DNA from: Candidatus Liptonbacteria bacterium
GTDB taxonomy: Bacteria; Patescibacteriota; Minisyncoccia; UBA6257; 2-01-FULL-56-20
Assembly (NCBI GenBank): GCA_016182105.1
Contig: JACOXZ010000002.1
Span: 1-34,642, forward strand
Direction of reading: 5' to 3'
DNA length: 34,642 bases
Shown piece after piece: positions 12,418-21,271 of the stretch. Below the pieces are notes generated by a model that saw only the letters and a list, made by a program, of their open reading frames with translations, was not told the origin of the DNA and did not search any database. Made by a program: the position numbers and the translations under genes. Every line of letters starts with the position of its first letter. The first letter of the stretch is position 1.

Positions 12418-15400
12418 GTGACCAAGTTTGTCCATCTCCACACACACAGCCACTACTCCCTGCTTGACGGCCTCGCTAAAATTGACGAACTTGTGACGCT
12501 CGCTAAAGAATTAGGAATGAATTCTTTAGCGTTAACTGATCACGGCGTCCTCTACGGCGCCGTGGAGTTTTTTAAGAAGTCGAAAGCGGCCGGCATAAAA
12601 CCAATTTTAGGAGTCGAGGCTTATGTGGCGCCGAAGAGCCGGATCTCGCGAGACCCCGGCGAGCGATATTTTCATCTTGTTCTTCTCGTTAAAGATAAAC
12701 TTGGCTGGCAGAACTTAATCAAGCTTGTTACAAAAGCTCATCTCGAGGGCTTTTACTACAAACCAAGAGTGGACAAAGAACTTCTCCGTGAATATCATGA
12801 GGGACTAATAGGTCTTTCGGCATGCATGACTGGCGAAGTGAACCGCTTGCTTCTTGAAAACAAATTTGAAGAATCAAAAAAGACGGCTCTCGAGTATCAA
12901 GAAATTTTCGGAAAGGGAAATTTTTATCTTGAGCTCGGCGACCACCCAAATGTACCTGAGTCGGTAAAACTTCGCGGCGCAGTCATAAAACTTTCGCATG
13001 AAACCGGGATCCCGCTTGTCGCGACCCAAGATATCCATTACGTGAAACCTGAAGACGCAGAGTTCCATGACATTCTCCTCGCGGTCCAGACCGGGAGCCG
13101 CCTTTCGGACGACGACCGGCTCACGCTCAAAGCCGACGATTTCTCTATGACTTCGCCCGAGCAAATGGCCGAGAAGTTTAAAGATGTTCCAGAGGCGACT
13201 CTGAATACAGCGAAGATCGCTGAACGATGCAACTTAGAACTCGAACTCGGCAAGGTCAGACTCCCCCATTTCCCAAAGCCGGATAGTAAAACTTCGAATC
13301 AATATCTCGAGGATTTAGTCCGTGAGCGAATCGCGAATCGTTTTCCGGGAAAGGCGCTCACTCCCGAGGTTGAGACGCGGGCAGCCTACGAACTCGGTAT
13401 AATCGAGAAAACCGGTTTTGCCGACTACTTCCTGATTGTCGAGGATTTAGTGAGTTGGGCAAAAAATCACGGCATCGCTGTCGGGCCAGGCCGGGGTTCA
13501 GCCGCCGGCAGTATTATCTCTTACATTTTGGGGATCACTGATGTAAATCCTCTTAAGTACGGCCTGCTTTTTGAAAGGTTCCTGAATCCCGAAAGAATCC
13601 AGATGCCGGATGTGGATATTGATTTTGCGGACACGAGACGCGATGAAGTGGTGGCATATCTCAGAGAAAAATACGGCGAAGACCGGGTGGCCCAGATCAT
13701 TACTTTTGGAACCATGGCTGCGCGCGCCGCAATTAGGGACGCTGGCCGCTCAATGGGCTTGAGCTACGGCTTCTGCGACCGTTTGGCAAAACTCATCCCC
13801 TTCAACCTAAAACTCGAAGAGGCAGTCCAAAAAGTGCCGGAACTTAAGGAACTTTATGACAATAACGCTGATGCCAAAAAGATCCTCGATGCTGCCAAGC
13901 GCTTGGAAGGGGTTGCTCGACATGCCTCGGTTCATGCCTGCGGCACGGTTATCTCCAAGGAGCCGCTCGTAAATTACGTCCCTCTTCAATTCGCGCCCCA
14001 AGACAAATTCAATATCATCACCCAGTTTGAGATGCATTCCATCGAGGATCTCGGCCTCTTAAAAATCGACCTTTTGGGCCTTAAGAACCTCACCATTATC
14101 GAGGAAACCGTCCGATTGATTAAGGAATTGAAAGGTGAGGAGTTAAAAATTTCAGAACTGCCGCTTAATGACAAAAAAACTTTTGAGCTCCTGCGCCGGG
14201 TGGACACAACCGGCGTCTTCCAACTTGAAGGAAGCGGCATGCGGCGCTATCTCAAAGAATTGAGGCCGACCGAGCTTGAAGATATTGTGGCCATGATCTC
14301 GCTCTATCGGCCGGGGACGCTTGATGCCGGCATGGTGCCGCGCTACATCGCGCGAAAAAACGGCAAGGAAAAAGTCTCCTACCTTCACCCGCGGCTCGAA
14401 CCGATTTTGAAAAACACCTACGGCATCGGACTCTACCAGGAGCAGATGATGCAGATTGCGAGAGACCTCGCTGGCCTCACACTCCCTGAAGCCGACGTTC
14501 TCCGAAAAGCCATTGGCAAGAAAATAAAATCGCTTTTGAATGAACAAAAAGAAAAAGTTATGAAAGGGCTTCTTAAAAACGGCATTGAACCGAGGACCGC
14601 CGAAGCGATTTGGGAACTTTTCCCGCCCTTTGCCCGCTACGGCTTCAACAAAAGCCACGCTGTCTGCTACGCGCTTATAGGCTATCAAACCGCATACTTG
14701 AAGGCCCACTACCCGCGAGAGTTTATGGCCAGTCTCTTGAATTCTGAATTAAATGATATTGAGCGAATTGCATTCCTCGTTTCCGAATCGCGGCAGGCAG
14801 GAATTGAGATACTTTCGCCTGACATCAACAAAAGCTCTGTTAACTTCACGCCAGAGGGAGAAAAAATCCGCTTCGGACTGCTGGCCATCAAAAACGTCGG
14901 CGAACAGATTGCGAGAACCATTATTGATGAGCGTCTCCGCCGAGGACCTTTCAACGACTTCACTGATTTCCTATCGCGGATACAGCACAAAGATCTAAAC
15001 AAAAAATCACTGGAGAGCTTAATCAAGACCGGCTGCTTTGATTCTTTGGGGATTGATCGGCGGCAAGCCTTGGAGAACCTCGAGGAGATTCTGCGCTTCA
15101 GCACTTTAGTCAAAAAACAGAACGGAATGAATCACTCGCTCTTCGGACCTGCGAATCACGGCGCGAGTTTGAAATTAAAGCCAGCACCTAAGACCACGGA
15201 GCAAGAAAAACTGGCCTGGGAAAAAGAACTGCTTGGTTTTTACCTCTCCGGCCACCCGCTTACCAACCTCGAAGAAAAGATTAAAAAATCACAGGCGCAG
15301 TCAATTAAAGACGTAAAAGGAGTCAGAAACGAAAAACTCATTGTGAGGATCGCTGGACTTGTGTCAAAAATCCAGAAAATTCTTACCAAAAACGGTGAAC

Positions 15401-15588
15401 CGATGATTTTCGCTCAGATCGAGGATTTCTCGCCACAGCCGCTTGAGGTCGTGGTTTTTAACAGCACACTTACGAAAACAATGAATGTCTGGCAGGAAAA
15501 TAAAGCAGTTTTGATTCAGGGCCGCATGTCCTGGCGGAACGGCGAGCCCAAGCTTATTTGCGAGCAGGCGGTGGAGCTTACGGCCTAG
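12418..15588 (+). CDS. dnaE: DNA polymerase III alpha subunit
   Basis: Replicative polymerase, 1056 residues, complete. The N-terminal PHP domain starts at once (FVHLHTHSHYSLLDG, 4-18; ALTDHGVLYG, 38-47). The polymerase core has GPGRGSAAGSIISY (356-369) and the catalytic aspartates in PDVDIDF (Asp398, Asp400, Asp402). Later blocks include GLYQEQMMQIARDLAG, the tandem helix-hairpin-helix region (GFNKSHAVCYALIGYQTAYLK), ELLGFYLSGHPL, and a C-terminal OB fold (VRIAGLVSKIQKILTKNGEP). The start is GTG at 12418, immediately after the -10 box; the family N-terminus leaves no room for another start. The 3' end overlaps lysS by 11 nt in convergent orientation, with no terminator between them. Confidence 0.98.
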   Translation: MTKFVHLHTHSHYSLLDGLAKIDELVTLAKELGMNSLALTDHGVLYGAVEFFKKSKAAGIKPILGVEAYVAPKSRISRDPGERYFHLVLLVKDKLGWQNLIKLVTKAHLEGFYYKPRVDKELLREYHEGLIGLSACMTGEVNRLLLENKFEESKKTALEYQEIFGKGNFYLELGDHPNVPESVKLRGAVIKLSHETGIPLVATQDIHYVKPEDAEFHDILLAVQTGSRLSDDDRLTLKADDFSMTSPEQMAEKFKDVPEATLNTAKIAERCNLELELGKVRLPHFPKPDSKTSNQYLEDLVRERIANRFPGKALTPEVETRAAYELGIIEKTGFADYFLIVEDLVSWAKNHGIAVGPGRGSAAGSIISYILGITDVNPLKYGLLFERFLNPERIQMPDVDIDFADTRRDEVVAYLREKYGEDRVAQIITFGTMAARAAIRDAGRSMGLSYGFCDRLAKLIPFNLKLEEAVQKVPELKELYDNNADAKKILDAAKRLEGVARHASVHACGTVISKEPLVNYVPLQFAPQDKFNIITQFEMHSIEDLGLLKIDLLGLKNLTIIEETVRLIKELKGEELKISELPLNDKKTFELLRRVDTTGVFQLEGSGMRRYLKELRPTELEDIVAMISLYRPGTLDAGMVPRYIARKNGKEKVSYLHPRLEPILKNTYGIGLYQEQMMQIARDLAGLTLPEADVLRKAIGKKIKSLLNEQKEKVMKGLLKNGIEPRTAEAIWELFPPFARYGFNKSHAVCYALIGYQTAYLKAHYPREFMASLLNSELNDIERIAFLVSESRQAGIEILSPDINKSSVNFTPEGEKIRFGLLAIKNVGEQIARTIIDERLRRGPFNDFTDFLSRIQHKDLNKKSLESLIKTGCFDSLGIDRRQALENLEEILRFSTLVKKQNGMNHSLFGPANHGASLKLKPAPKTTEQEKLAWEKELLGFYLSGHPLTNLEEKIKKSQAQSIKDVKGVRNEKLIVRIAGLVSKIQKILTKNGEPMIFAQIEDFSPQPLEVVVFNSTLTKTMNVWQENKAVLIQGRMSWRNGEPKLICEQAVELTA

Positions 15589-17035
15589 CCTCTTTCTTCC
15601 GCATCAACGGAAAAATCACCGTTTCCCTTACTGGTTTATTCATGAGCACTGCAAATAACCGCTCGGAGACGCCAAAGCCGGCCGCGGGCGGCATCCCGTA
15701 TTCCAATGCCTCGAGGAAATCTCGGTCGAGCTGTTGTGCTTCCTTGTCCCCCGCCGCGCGAAGCTTCATCTGCTCTTCGAAGCGCACGCGCTGATCCTGT
15801 GGGTCGTTTAGTTCCGTAAATCCTTTCCCCAATTCCGTGCCGCAGGCCATTACCTGAACTCGCTCAACGCGCCGTGGATCTTTCCTGTGCCGTTTCGCAA
15901 GCGGCTCCACTTCAACCGGCGGGTCGAGCAAAAACACGGGCTCTATCAACTTCGGCCGCACGGTCTTTTTGAAAATGAGATCTATGAGTCGTCCCTTGCC
16001 AGCATATTTCTCTGGTTCAAGCTTTAATCCCCTCGCCTTTTTTATCAAATCCTCGTGCGAAGCAGAGAGTGGGTCCATACCCGTCGCTTTCTTGAACGCC
16101 TCGACATAATCAACTTTGCCCCATTTTTTGCCCCAGTTAATCTTTTCACTCTCCCAACTAGTCACTAGTCCACCAGTGGTTTTCTTAACTACTTCCTTAT
16201 ACATCGCCTCGAGGAGCTTCATTAAGTCGTTGTAGTCGTGGTGCGCCCAGTAGAACTCGAGCTGGGTGTAGTCCTGGAGGTGCTCCTTATCAATCCCCTC
16301 GTTTCTAAAAATCCGGCCGATCTCGAACACTTTCTCGTAGCCGCCCACCAAAAGTTTCTTAAGCGGGAGTTCGAGCGAAATGCGCAAGTAAAAATCCTCG
16401 TCGAGCGCATTCATGTGCGTCTTGAAGGGCTCGGCCTCTGCCCCGCCAGGCGTCGCCTCAAGCACCGGCGCCTCGACTTCGAGGAATCCTTCTTTCTTTA
16501 GGTAGTTCCGGAATGTTTCCCAGAAGAGATCTTTCTTTCTAAAAACCTCCCGCAGTTCGGGATTCAAAAGAAGATCTAGGTAGCGCTTCCTTAGGCGCGT
16601 CTCGGTTTCCTCAAGCCCATACCACTCGGTTGGGAGCGGCCGCACGCTCTTTGCGACCATCCCAATCTCCCGCACGTCAATGCTCTCCTCGCCCCGCTTC
16701 GTCTTAAAGAGCGGCCCCGTGACGGAAACAAAATCACCGCGGTCGAGATTCTTTTTCCACACATCAAACTTCGCAGTCGTGTCATACTTGCAAACCGCCT
16801 GAATAGAGCCGCTTTCATCTTTGATGTCCAAAAAGGCGACATTCCCCTGGTCGCGGACGCTCCACACGCGCCCGACAAGCGAAAGCTTTTTCCCCGATTT
16901 CGCGAGCTTAGTAAAATCCTTCCGCGCCTCGCCGATCTCATGTGTACGCTTCACCGCCCACGGATACGGATCCACCCCCACGGCTTTTAACGCTTCGAGC
17001 TTCTTTAATCGCTCTCTAATCAGATCATCCAACAT
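15578..17035 (-). CDS. lysS: lysyl-tRNA synthetase, class II
   Basis: Charges tRNA-Lys. 485 residues. An N-terminal OB-fold anticodon-binding domain (LSLVGRVWSVRDQGNVAFLDI, 51-71) is followed by the class II core: motif 1 around GFLEVEAPVLEATPGGAEAEPF (183-204), motif 2 FEIGRIFRNEGIDKEH (237-252), and motif 3 near the end (GMPPAAGFGVSERLFAVLMNK). The final Gly-Arg block reads GFGVSERL where most bacterial enzymes have a GIGIDRL-type sequence, a mild divergence. Last gene of the long minus-strand cluster, 39 nt after greA, overlapping the end of dnaE. Confidence 0.96.
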   Translation of the reverse strand: MLDDLIRERLKKLEALKAVGVDPYPWAVKRTHEIGEARKDFTKLAKSGKKLSLVGRVWSVRDQGNVAFLDIKDESGSIQAVCKYDTTAKFDVWKKNLDRGDFVSVTGPLFKTKRGEESIDVREIGMVAKSVRPLPTEWYGLEETETRLRKRYLDLLLNPELREVFRKKDLFWETFRNYLKKEGFLEVEAPVLEATPGGAEAEPFKTHMNALDEDFYLRISLELPLKKLLVGGYEKVFEIGRIFRNEGIDKEHLQDYTQLEFYWAHHDYNDLMKLLEAMYKEVVKKTTGGLVTSWESEKINWGKKWGKVDYVEAFKKATGMDPLSASHEDLIKKARGLKLEPEKYAGKGRLIDLIFKKTVRPKLIEPVFLLDPPVEVEPLAKRHRKDPRRVERVQVMACGTELGKGFTELNDPQDQRVRFEEQMKLRAAGDKEAQQLDRDFLEALEYGMPPAAGFGVSERLFAVLMNKPVRETVIFPLMRKKEARP

Positions 17036-17074
17036 ACTCTATTATTCTAACACTACGAGGAGCGCAAATCTGAG

Positions 17075-17533
17075 CTACTCGATATTAGTAATTTGACAGG
17101 TAACTTTGCCGGCTGGGGTAGAAACGATCACGCTCTCTCCTATTTTATGATTTAAAAAAGCCCTTCCTAAGGGCGACTCATTTGAGATTTTCCCTTCTTT
17201 TGGGCTTGCTTCGTCAGAACCTACAATCGTGTACTTGAAAACCTGATCGCCTTTTTTAATAGTGACCGTGCAACCAACCTCGACTTCGCTTGAGCCTGAA
17301 GGCTTTTTGATGATAACCGCTTTCTTCAAAATATCTTCGAGCTCAAAGATCCGATTCTCGAGCCAACTCTGTTCTTCTCTCGCCTCAAGATACTCTGAAT
17401 TCTCGGTAAGATCCCCATATTCCTTAGCCTGCTTTAAACGTTCCGCCACTTCCAGCCGTTTCTTGCTCCGCAGTTCCTGAAGCTCCTTCTTTAATTCCTC
17501 AAATCGCTCTTTAGATAGATAATGTTCGTCCAT
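17075..17533 (-). CDS. greA: transcription elongation factor GreA
   Basis: Rescues backtracked RNA polymerase by stimulating transcript cleavage. 152 residues. The N-terminal coiled coil (about 1-75) carries the catalytic acidic tip GDLTENSEY (Asp41, Glu44). The C-terminal FKBP-like domain contains the usual VGSDEASPKEGKISNESPLGRAFL. The spacer to map (17534-17596) has a weak CACTATT/AATAGTG hairpin and nothing else. Confidence 0.97.
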   Translation of the reverse strand: MDEHYLSKERFEELKKELQELRSKKRLEVAERLKQAKEYGDLTENSEYLEAREEQSWLENRIFELEDILKKAVIIKKPSGSSEVEVGCTVTIKKGDQVFKYTIVGSDEASPKEGKISNESPLGRAFLNHKIGESVIVSTPAGKVTCQITNIE

Positions 17534-17596
17534 GTATTTACACTATTCTGGTTTAGAAGATTATATCAAAATAGTGAAAAAGCTCAATTAAAATGC

Positions 17597-18370
17597 TTAA
17601 ATTTTAGTAAGAATTCTAGGGCCCGCCTCCGTAATAGCGACTGTATGCTCAAAATGAGCAGCTAAAGACCCATCTCTAGTAACAAAACTATCGTCATCTT
17701 TGCGGATGACTTTTTCGCCCCCGGGAGGAGGGCTAGAGGAAACCATCGGCTCAATCGCCAAGACCATTCCGACCTCAAGCTCCGCTCCGCTTCCTCTACT
17801 CCCAAAATTTAGAACGGTTGGCTCTTCATGAAGACTACGGCCTACCCCGTGACCGGTAAGTGTTTTAATAATGGAAAATTTGTTCCGCTCCACAAAATTT
17901 TGAATAACTTGACCGATATCTCCCAACCTTTTACCAGGAGTACAGTGAGCCACGGCTAACTCGAGCGCTCTTTCGGTTACCTGTAACAATCGTCTGGCCT
18001 CGTCGCTAATCTTCCCGAGGCCGACTGTCAAAGCTGCGTCAACATAATAACCCCAGTACTTTAAACCGAGGTCAAGTTTAACGAGATCGCCTTCTTTTAA
18101 AACATAATTAGAGGGCAAGCCGTGAACCACAGTATCATTCACCGATACACAAAGAGCGGCCGGATAAGGTTTGCTCGAATTCGCTGGCTCGTAATTTAAA
18201 AAAGCCGCCTCGGCTTCGGCTTCTTTTATTAGGACTCTCGTAAGTTTCTCGAGATATTCTGTTGGTATGCCAGCCTTGGTTTCGTTTTTTAAAATCGTGA
18301 GTATCTGCGCGAGCCTATGCCCGGCTTCGGCCATTATTTCAATTTCGGCTTTGGTCTTTAAGGTGACCAT
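17597..18370 (-). CDS. map: methionine aminopeptidase, type I
   Basis: Removes the N-terminal methionine of new proteins. 257 residues. The five metal ligands are visible: two Asp in KLDLGLKYWGYYVDAALTVG, His in GHGVGRSLHEEP, Glu in LAIEPMVS, and Glu in FEHTVAITE. The secY-adk-map order is the usual end of the spc operon. The 42-nt spacer to adk is AT-rich and plain, without the inverted-repeat structure of other junctions. Confidence 0.97.
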   Translation of the reverse strand: MVTLKTKAEIEIMAEAGHRLAQILTILKNETKAGIPTEYLEKLTRVLIKEAEAEAAFLNYEPANSSKPYPAALCVSVNDTVVHGLPSNYVLKEGDLVKLDLGLKYWGYYVDAALTVGLGKISDEARRLLQVTERALELAVAHCTPGKRLGDIGQVIQNFVERNKFSIIKTLTGHGVGRSLHEEPTVLNFGSRGSGAELEVGMVLAIEPMVSSSPPPGGEKVIRKDDDSFVTRDGSLAAHFEHTVAITEAGPRILTKI

Positions 18371-18412
18371 CTCGACATAAATACTAAATTCTAATATCTA
18401 AATTCTAAACTG

Positions 18413-19084
18413 TTAAAGTTTGAGAAATCGATAGATATTGTTCAACACTTTATACGGCGCTGGCCGGCCGTCAATTTTTCTGATTTCATAGCCGTGTTTT
18501 TTGAAAAAACGAAAAACCGGTTCTGTCCGCTTATGATATTCCTCAAGCCTCACCTTTATAATTTCCGGCTTATCAAGAGTCCGGCGATATAAAGGACCTG
18601 CGCAAACCGGACAGTGCTTCGGGTTCTTTGAAGGGTAGTACCTTGTAAGAAGCGGCGCGCCGCAGACTTTACAGACAAAACGGCGGCTGTTGCGCTCGAT
18701 CGAAGAGGCGGCTGGAACCTCCAGAGAGAAAGGAAAAATATTTTTTTTGCCATAAAGCTTTTCGAGTTCCGGGAGAAGTTTTGTAGCCTCACCTAAGGTT
18801 CGCGGCGAACCGCTAAAGACCACTCCCCACCCCGCTGCGGCAATCACTTTAAGATGACGGATAACCTCTTTTACTACAAACTCGGGCGTCATTAACTTGC
18901 CGCTATCAAAAAGCTGTCTTTCCCTTTTAATAACCGATTCTTTCTGTTTTTTTGGATCATGCACAATAGACTCAAGCAAGTGGCCGGTATCAAAATAAAG
19001 AAGTCCTGCCTTATTCGCGACGAGAATCGCCTGGGTGCTTTTGCCGCTCCCCGGCGACCCGAAAAGAATCACGACAATCTTCAT
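18413..19084 (-). CDS. adk: adenylate kinase-family nucleotide kinase
   Basis: Interconverts AMP and ATP with ADP. The start is the ATG at 19084 (MKIVVILFGSPGSGKSTQ), giving 224 residues; a longer frame only translates the upstream repeat. Seen: P-loop GSPGSGKS (9-16), and a lid with a four-cysteine zinc site (CKVCGAPL and CPVCAGPL). Two usually conserved motifs differ: the AMP-site TGD reads DTGHLLE, and DGFPRT reads SGSPRT. So it is a divergent member, and substrate preference may not be AMP. Position downstream of secY supports the adk assignment. Confidence 0.88.
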   Translation of the reverse strand: MKIVVILFGSPGSGKSTQAILVANKAGLLYFDTGHLLESIVHDPKKQKESVIKRERQLFDSGKLMTPEFVVKEVIRHLKVIAAAGWGVVFSGSPRTLGEATKLLPELEKLYGKKNIFPFSLEVPAASSIERNSRRFVCKVCGAPLLTRYYPSKNPKHCPVCAGPLYRRTLDKPEIIKVRLEEYHKRTEPVFRFFKKHGYEIRKIDGRPAPYKVLNNIYRFLKL

Positions 19085-19325
19085 GCCAATTTTGTTCGAG
19101 CGAAGCGAGATGACAAAATTGAGCACCCCGCCCTAATTTTGCTTCTGAATTTCAAGTGCGGCGCGAGGGCGAATAGCCCTGCCCTATTCGGGCAAGCGCC
19201 GCTTGCTGACCTTTGGTATTTACTTTGTTTCATAGATTTTTGTGACATCATTAGCAAAATTAGAGCGGGGTGAAGGTTTTGTGACCAAAATTTCTTCACC
19301 TTCGGCTCTAAATTTTGGACAAAAC
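19085..19325 (-). repeat. composite inverted-repeat element, secY/adk junction
   Basis: Three stem-loops in series. Near secY: GTTTTGTCCAAAATTT pairing with AAATTTTGGTCACAAAAC (about 19275-19325). Middle: 19-nt arms 19124-19142 and 19254-19272 (one mismatch) enclosing a GCGGCGC...GCGCCGC hairpin (to 19202). Next to adk: CAATTTTGT/ACAAAATTG arms (19087-19121) ending two nt before the ATG. Segment 19124-19202 is 75/79 identical to 26846-26924; segment 19082-19117 is identical to 22897-22932. Confidence 0.85.
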
Positions 19326-19328
19326 TCT

Positions 19329-20600
19329 TCAAGTAATCTCATCGTATTCGCGGACAGTAAGCTGGGAGTTAATTTGACGCATTGTCTCGAGGGCCACGGC
19401 GACCACGATCAAAAGCGCTGTTCCGCTTATGCTTAAAACCTGAATGCCTGTTACCTTCTGAACGATCAATGGCAAAACCGCAATCAGACCCAAAAATACG
19501 GCTCCAAAAAATGTGATTTTATTGAGGACGCTCGAGAAGAAACGACCGGTCGCTTCCCCTGGCCTGATCCCAGGAATAAAACCGCCGCTCCGCTGAAGGT
19601 TCTTGGCCACTTCGTCGGAATTGAAGGTAATTGAGGTGTAAAAATATGTAAAGATAAAAACCAGAAGGAAGTAGATTACGCCGTAGAAAAGCTGATTGCT
19701 CAAAAAACGATTGACTATATCGTTAACTTTCAAGGCCAAATCCGTGGAAACCACTGAAATAATTTGGGCAAAAAATTGAGGGAAGAGCAGAACCGAGATC
19801 GCAAAAATCAAAGGAATCATACCAGCCTGATTGACCTTTAAGGGAAGATAACTCGAGACGCCGCCGTACATTTTCATCCCCCGCACCCTGCGGGCATAAG
19901 CAATCGGCACTTTCCGCTCGCCTTCATTTAAATAAACAATGCCGGCGACAAGCAGCACAGCGATGATAAGAAAACCAAAGTAGACAGGAAGAGCTGCCGG
20001 AGTATAGGAAGCTAAAGCCGCCCCGACGTAGGACGGGAGTCCTGCCACTATTCCAGCAATAATTATCAAGGATATTCCGTTTCCGATTTTTTGTTCGCTT
20101 ATGAGCTCCCCAAACCACAAAGCAATCATTGAACCGGTTGTAATCACAAGAACATTCACGAGCATCCCGAATAAATTTGGCCGGTCAATCACATTTTGAC
20201 TGCTAAGAAGAGTAAGGAAGCCGTAGGCTTGAAGCATAGCTAAGGGGACAGTGAGGAGGCGAGAGTATTGATTAAACTTGGCCTGACCGCGAGCGCCTTC
20301 TTCGTAATAAAGACGTTTGAATTTAGGGAAAACGATGGTTAAGAGTTGCATGATAATTGTCGCCGTGATATAAGGACCGACTCCAAGCATGGCAATCGAA
20401 AGATTTGAAAGCCCGCCGCCGGAGAAAAGATTTAGAAACCCGAGAAGCTGATTGGAATTAAAATAGGCTTGAAGACGGCTTGCGTCCACCTCGGGAATAG
20501 GAATTGCGGCGAGTAGTCGGAAGGCCACAAGAAGGCCAGCCACGATTAAAATCTTTTTTTTAAGATCCTTAACCCTAAAAATCTGGAGAAATCGGTTCAT
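19329..20600 (-). CDS. secY: protein translocase subunit SecY
   Basis: Central pore of the Sec export channel in the inner membrane. 423 residues from the ATG at 20600 (MNRFLQIFRVKDLKKKI); the longer frame runs into the upstream repeat and is not homologous. Ten hydrophobic segments can be followed, from ILIVAGLLVAFRLLAAIPIP to the C-terminal FFGAVFLGLIAVLPL and ISGTALLIVVAVALETMRQI. Family blocks seen: IPEVD, GVGPYITATIIMQLL, YARRVRGMKMYGG (cytosolic loop that contacts SecA and the ribosome), and GGFIPGIRPG. It ends at TGA, four nt before the composite repeat. Confidence 0.97.
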   Translation of the reverse strand: MNRFLQIFRVKDLKKKILIVAGLLVAFRLLAAIPIPEVDASRLQAYFNSNQLLGFLNLFSGGGLSNLSIAMLGVGPYITATIIMQLLTIVFPKFKRLYYEEGARGQAKFNQYSRLLTVPLAMLQAYGFLTLLSSQNVIDRPNLFGMLVNVLVITTGSMIALWFGELISEQKIGNGISLIIIAGIVAGLPSYVGAALASYTPAALPVYFGFLIIAVLLVAGIVYLNEGERKVPIAYARRVRGMKMYGGVSSYLPLKVNQAGMIPLIFAISVLLFPQFFAQIISVVSTDLALKVNDIVNRFLSNQLFYGVIYFLLVFIFTYFYTSITFNSDEVAKNLQRSGGFIPGIRPGEATGRFFSSVLNKITFFGAVFLGLIAVLPLIVQKVTGIQVLSISGTALLIVVAVALETMRQINSQLTVREYDEIT

Positions 20601-20829
20601 GCCAATTTTACTCGCGAGCGCAAGCAGTCCTGCGCAGCACGAGCGATTGTAAAATTGAGCACCCCGCACCTTTTGGGGCAAAGACAAGGTGCTATCACCC
20701 AATCAGAGCCGCAAGGCGACTTCGTCTTTTGATATTGTATTTGCATAATCATTGCTACAAAAGGTGCGGGGTCTAAGGTGTTTGCAACCAAAAATCATTC
20801 GTTCGATGACTCTGATTTTTGGGCAAAAC
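20601..20829 (-). repeat. composite inverted-repeat element, rplO/secY junction
   Basis: Same three-part layout as the secY/adk element. First, a hairpin GTTTTGCCCAAAAATCA/TGATTTTTGG straddling the rplO stop codon (about 20777-20829). Second, arms CACCCCGCACCTTTTG (20660-20675) and CAAAAGGTGCGGGGTC (20758-20773). Third, CAATTTTAC/GTAAAATTG (20603-20611, 20649-20657) ending two nt before the secY ATG. Its end sequence AAAATTGGCATG is shared with the adk, rplF and rpsC junctions. Confidence 0.8.
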
Positions 20830-21271
20830 CTAAGACTTTTCCGCCGGCTGCCTCTATCTTGATTTTAGCACTTTTAGAAACCTTAAGGCCCCGAAGAGTA
20901 AAGGGTGTTTGAATCTCGCCATCTCCTAAAATCTTAACTTCCCCTCGATAACGGCTGGGTAAAAGACCGAAGCTTTTTAGTTTCTCTCTATCAATTGTGA
21001 GTTCGACTTTTCCAGTTGCAAGAATCTTCACTGCCTTGGCTAAGTCCTTAATATTTAAAGTCAGTGGCTTAGGGCCTTTGGGCTTATTCTGGAAGCCGCG
21101 TTTTTTAGGGATACGCAGAATCAGATCCCTTTGTGCCGGCCTGATCCGGCGTCCGGCCCGGGACTTCTGACCCTTCTGCCCTCGGCCAGAGTAGGTGCCA
21201 CGCTTTCCGCCCCGGCCTATCCTTTTCACTCTTTTAGATTTAAAAGCTGGTTTTAGTTCGTGAAGTTGCAT
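20795..21271 (-). CDS. rplO: ribosomal protein uL15
   Basis: 50S protein binding 23S rRNA. 158 residues. The Gly/Arg-rich N-terminal tail is typical (KRIGRGGKRGTYSGRGQKGQ, then SRAGRRIRPAQRDLILRIPK), with a globular C-terminal domain ending EAAGGKVLGF. The ATG is formed by the last bases of the inverted-repeat arm at 21269-21285. It directly follows rpsE; rpmD (uL30), which normally sits between them, is absent. Confidence 0.97.
   Translation of the reverse strand: MQLHELKPAFKSKRVKRIGRGGKRGTYSGRGQKGQKSRAGRRIRPAQRDLILRIPKKRGFQNKPKGPKPLTLNIKDLAKAVKILATGKVELTIDREKLKSFGLLPSRYRGEVKILGDGEIQTPFTLRGLKVSKSAKIKIEAAGGKVLGFAQKSESSNE

Noticed and set aside
18413-19126. Longer N-termini for adk, rplF, secY, rplW and rplD
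   Set aside because: The extra residues translate repeat elements (for example VISLRSNKIG before both adk and rplF) or overlap the previous gene, and do not belong to the families.
19081-19332. A small protein gene in the secY/adk spacer
   Set aside because: The open frame consists of repeat arms and an inner hairpin. A related frame before secY shares only the last residues, so it is kept as a coupling idea, not as a gene.
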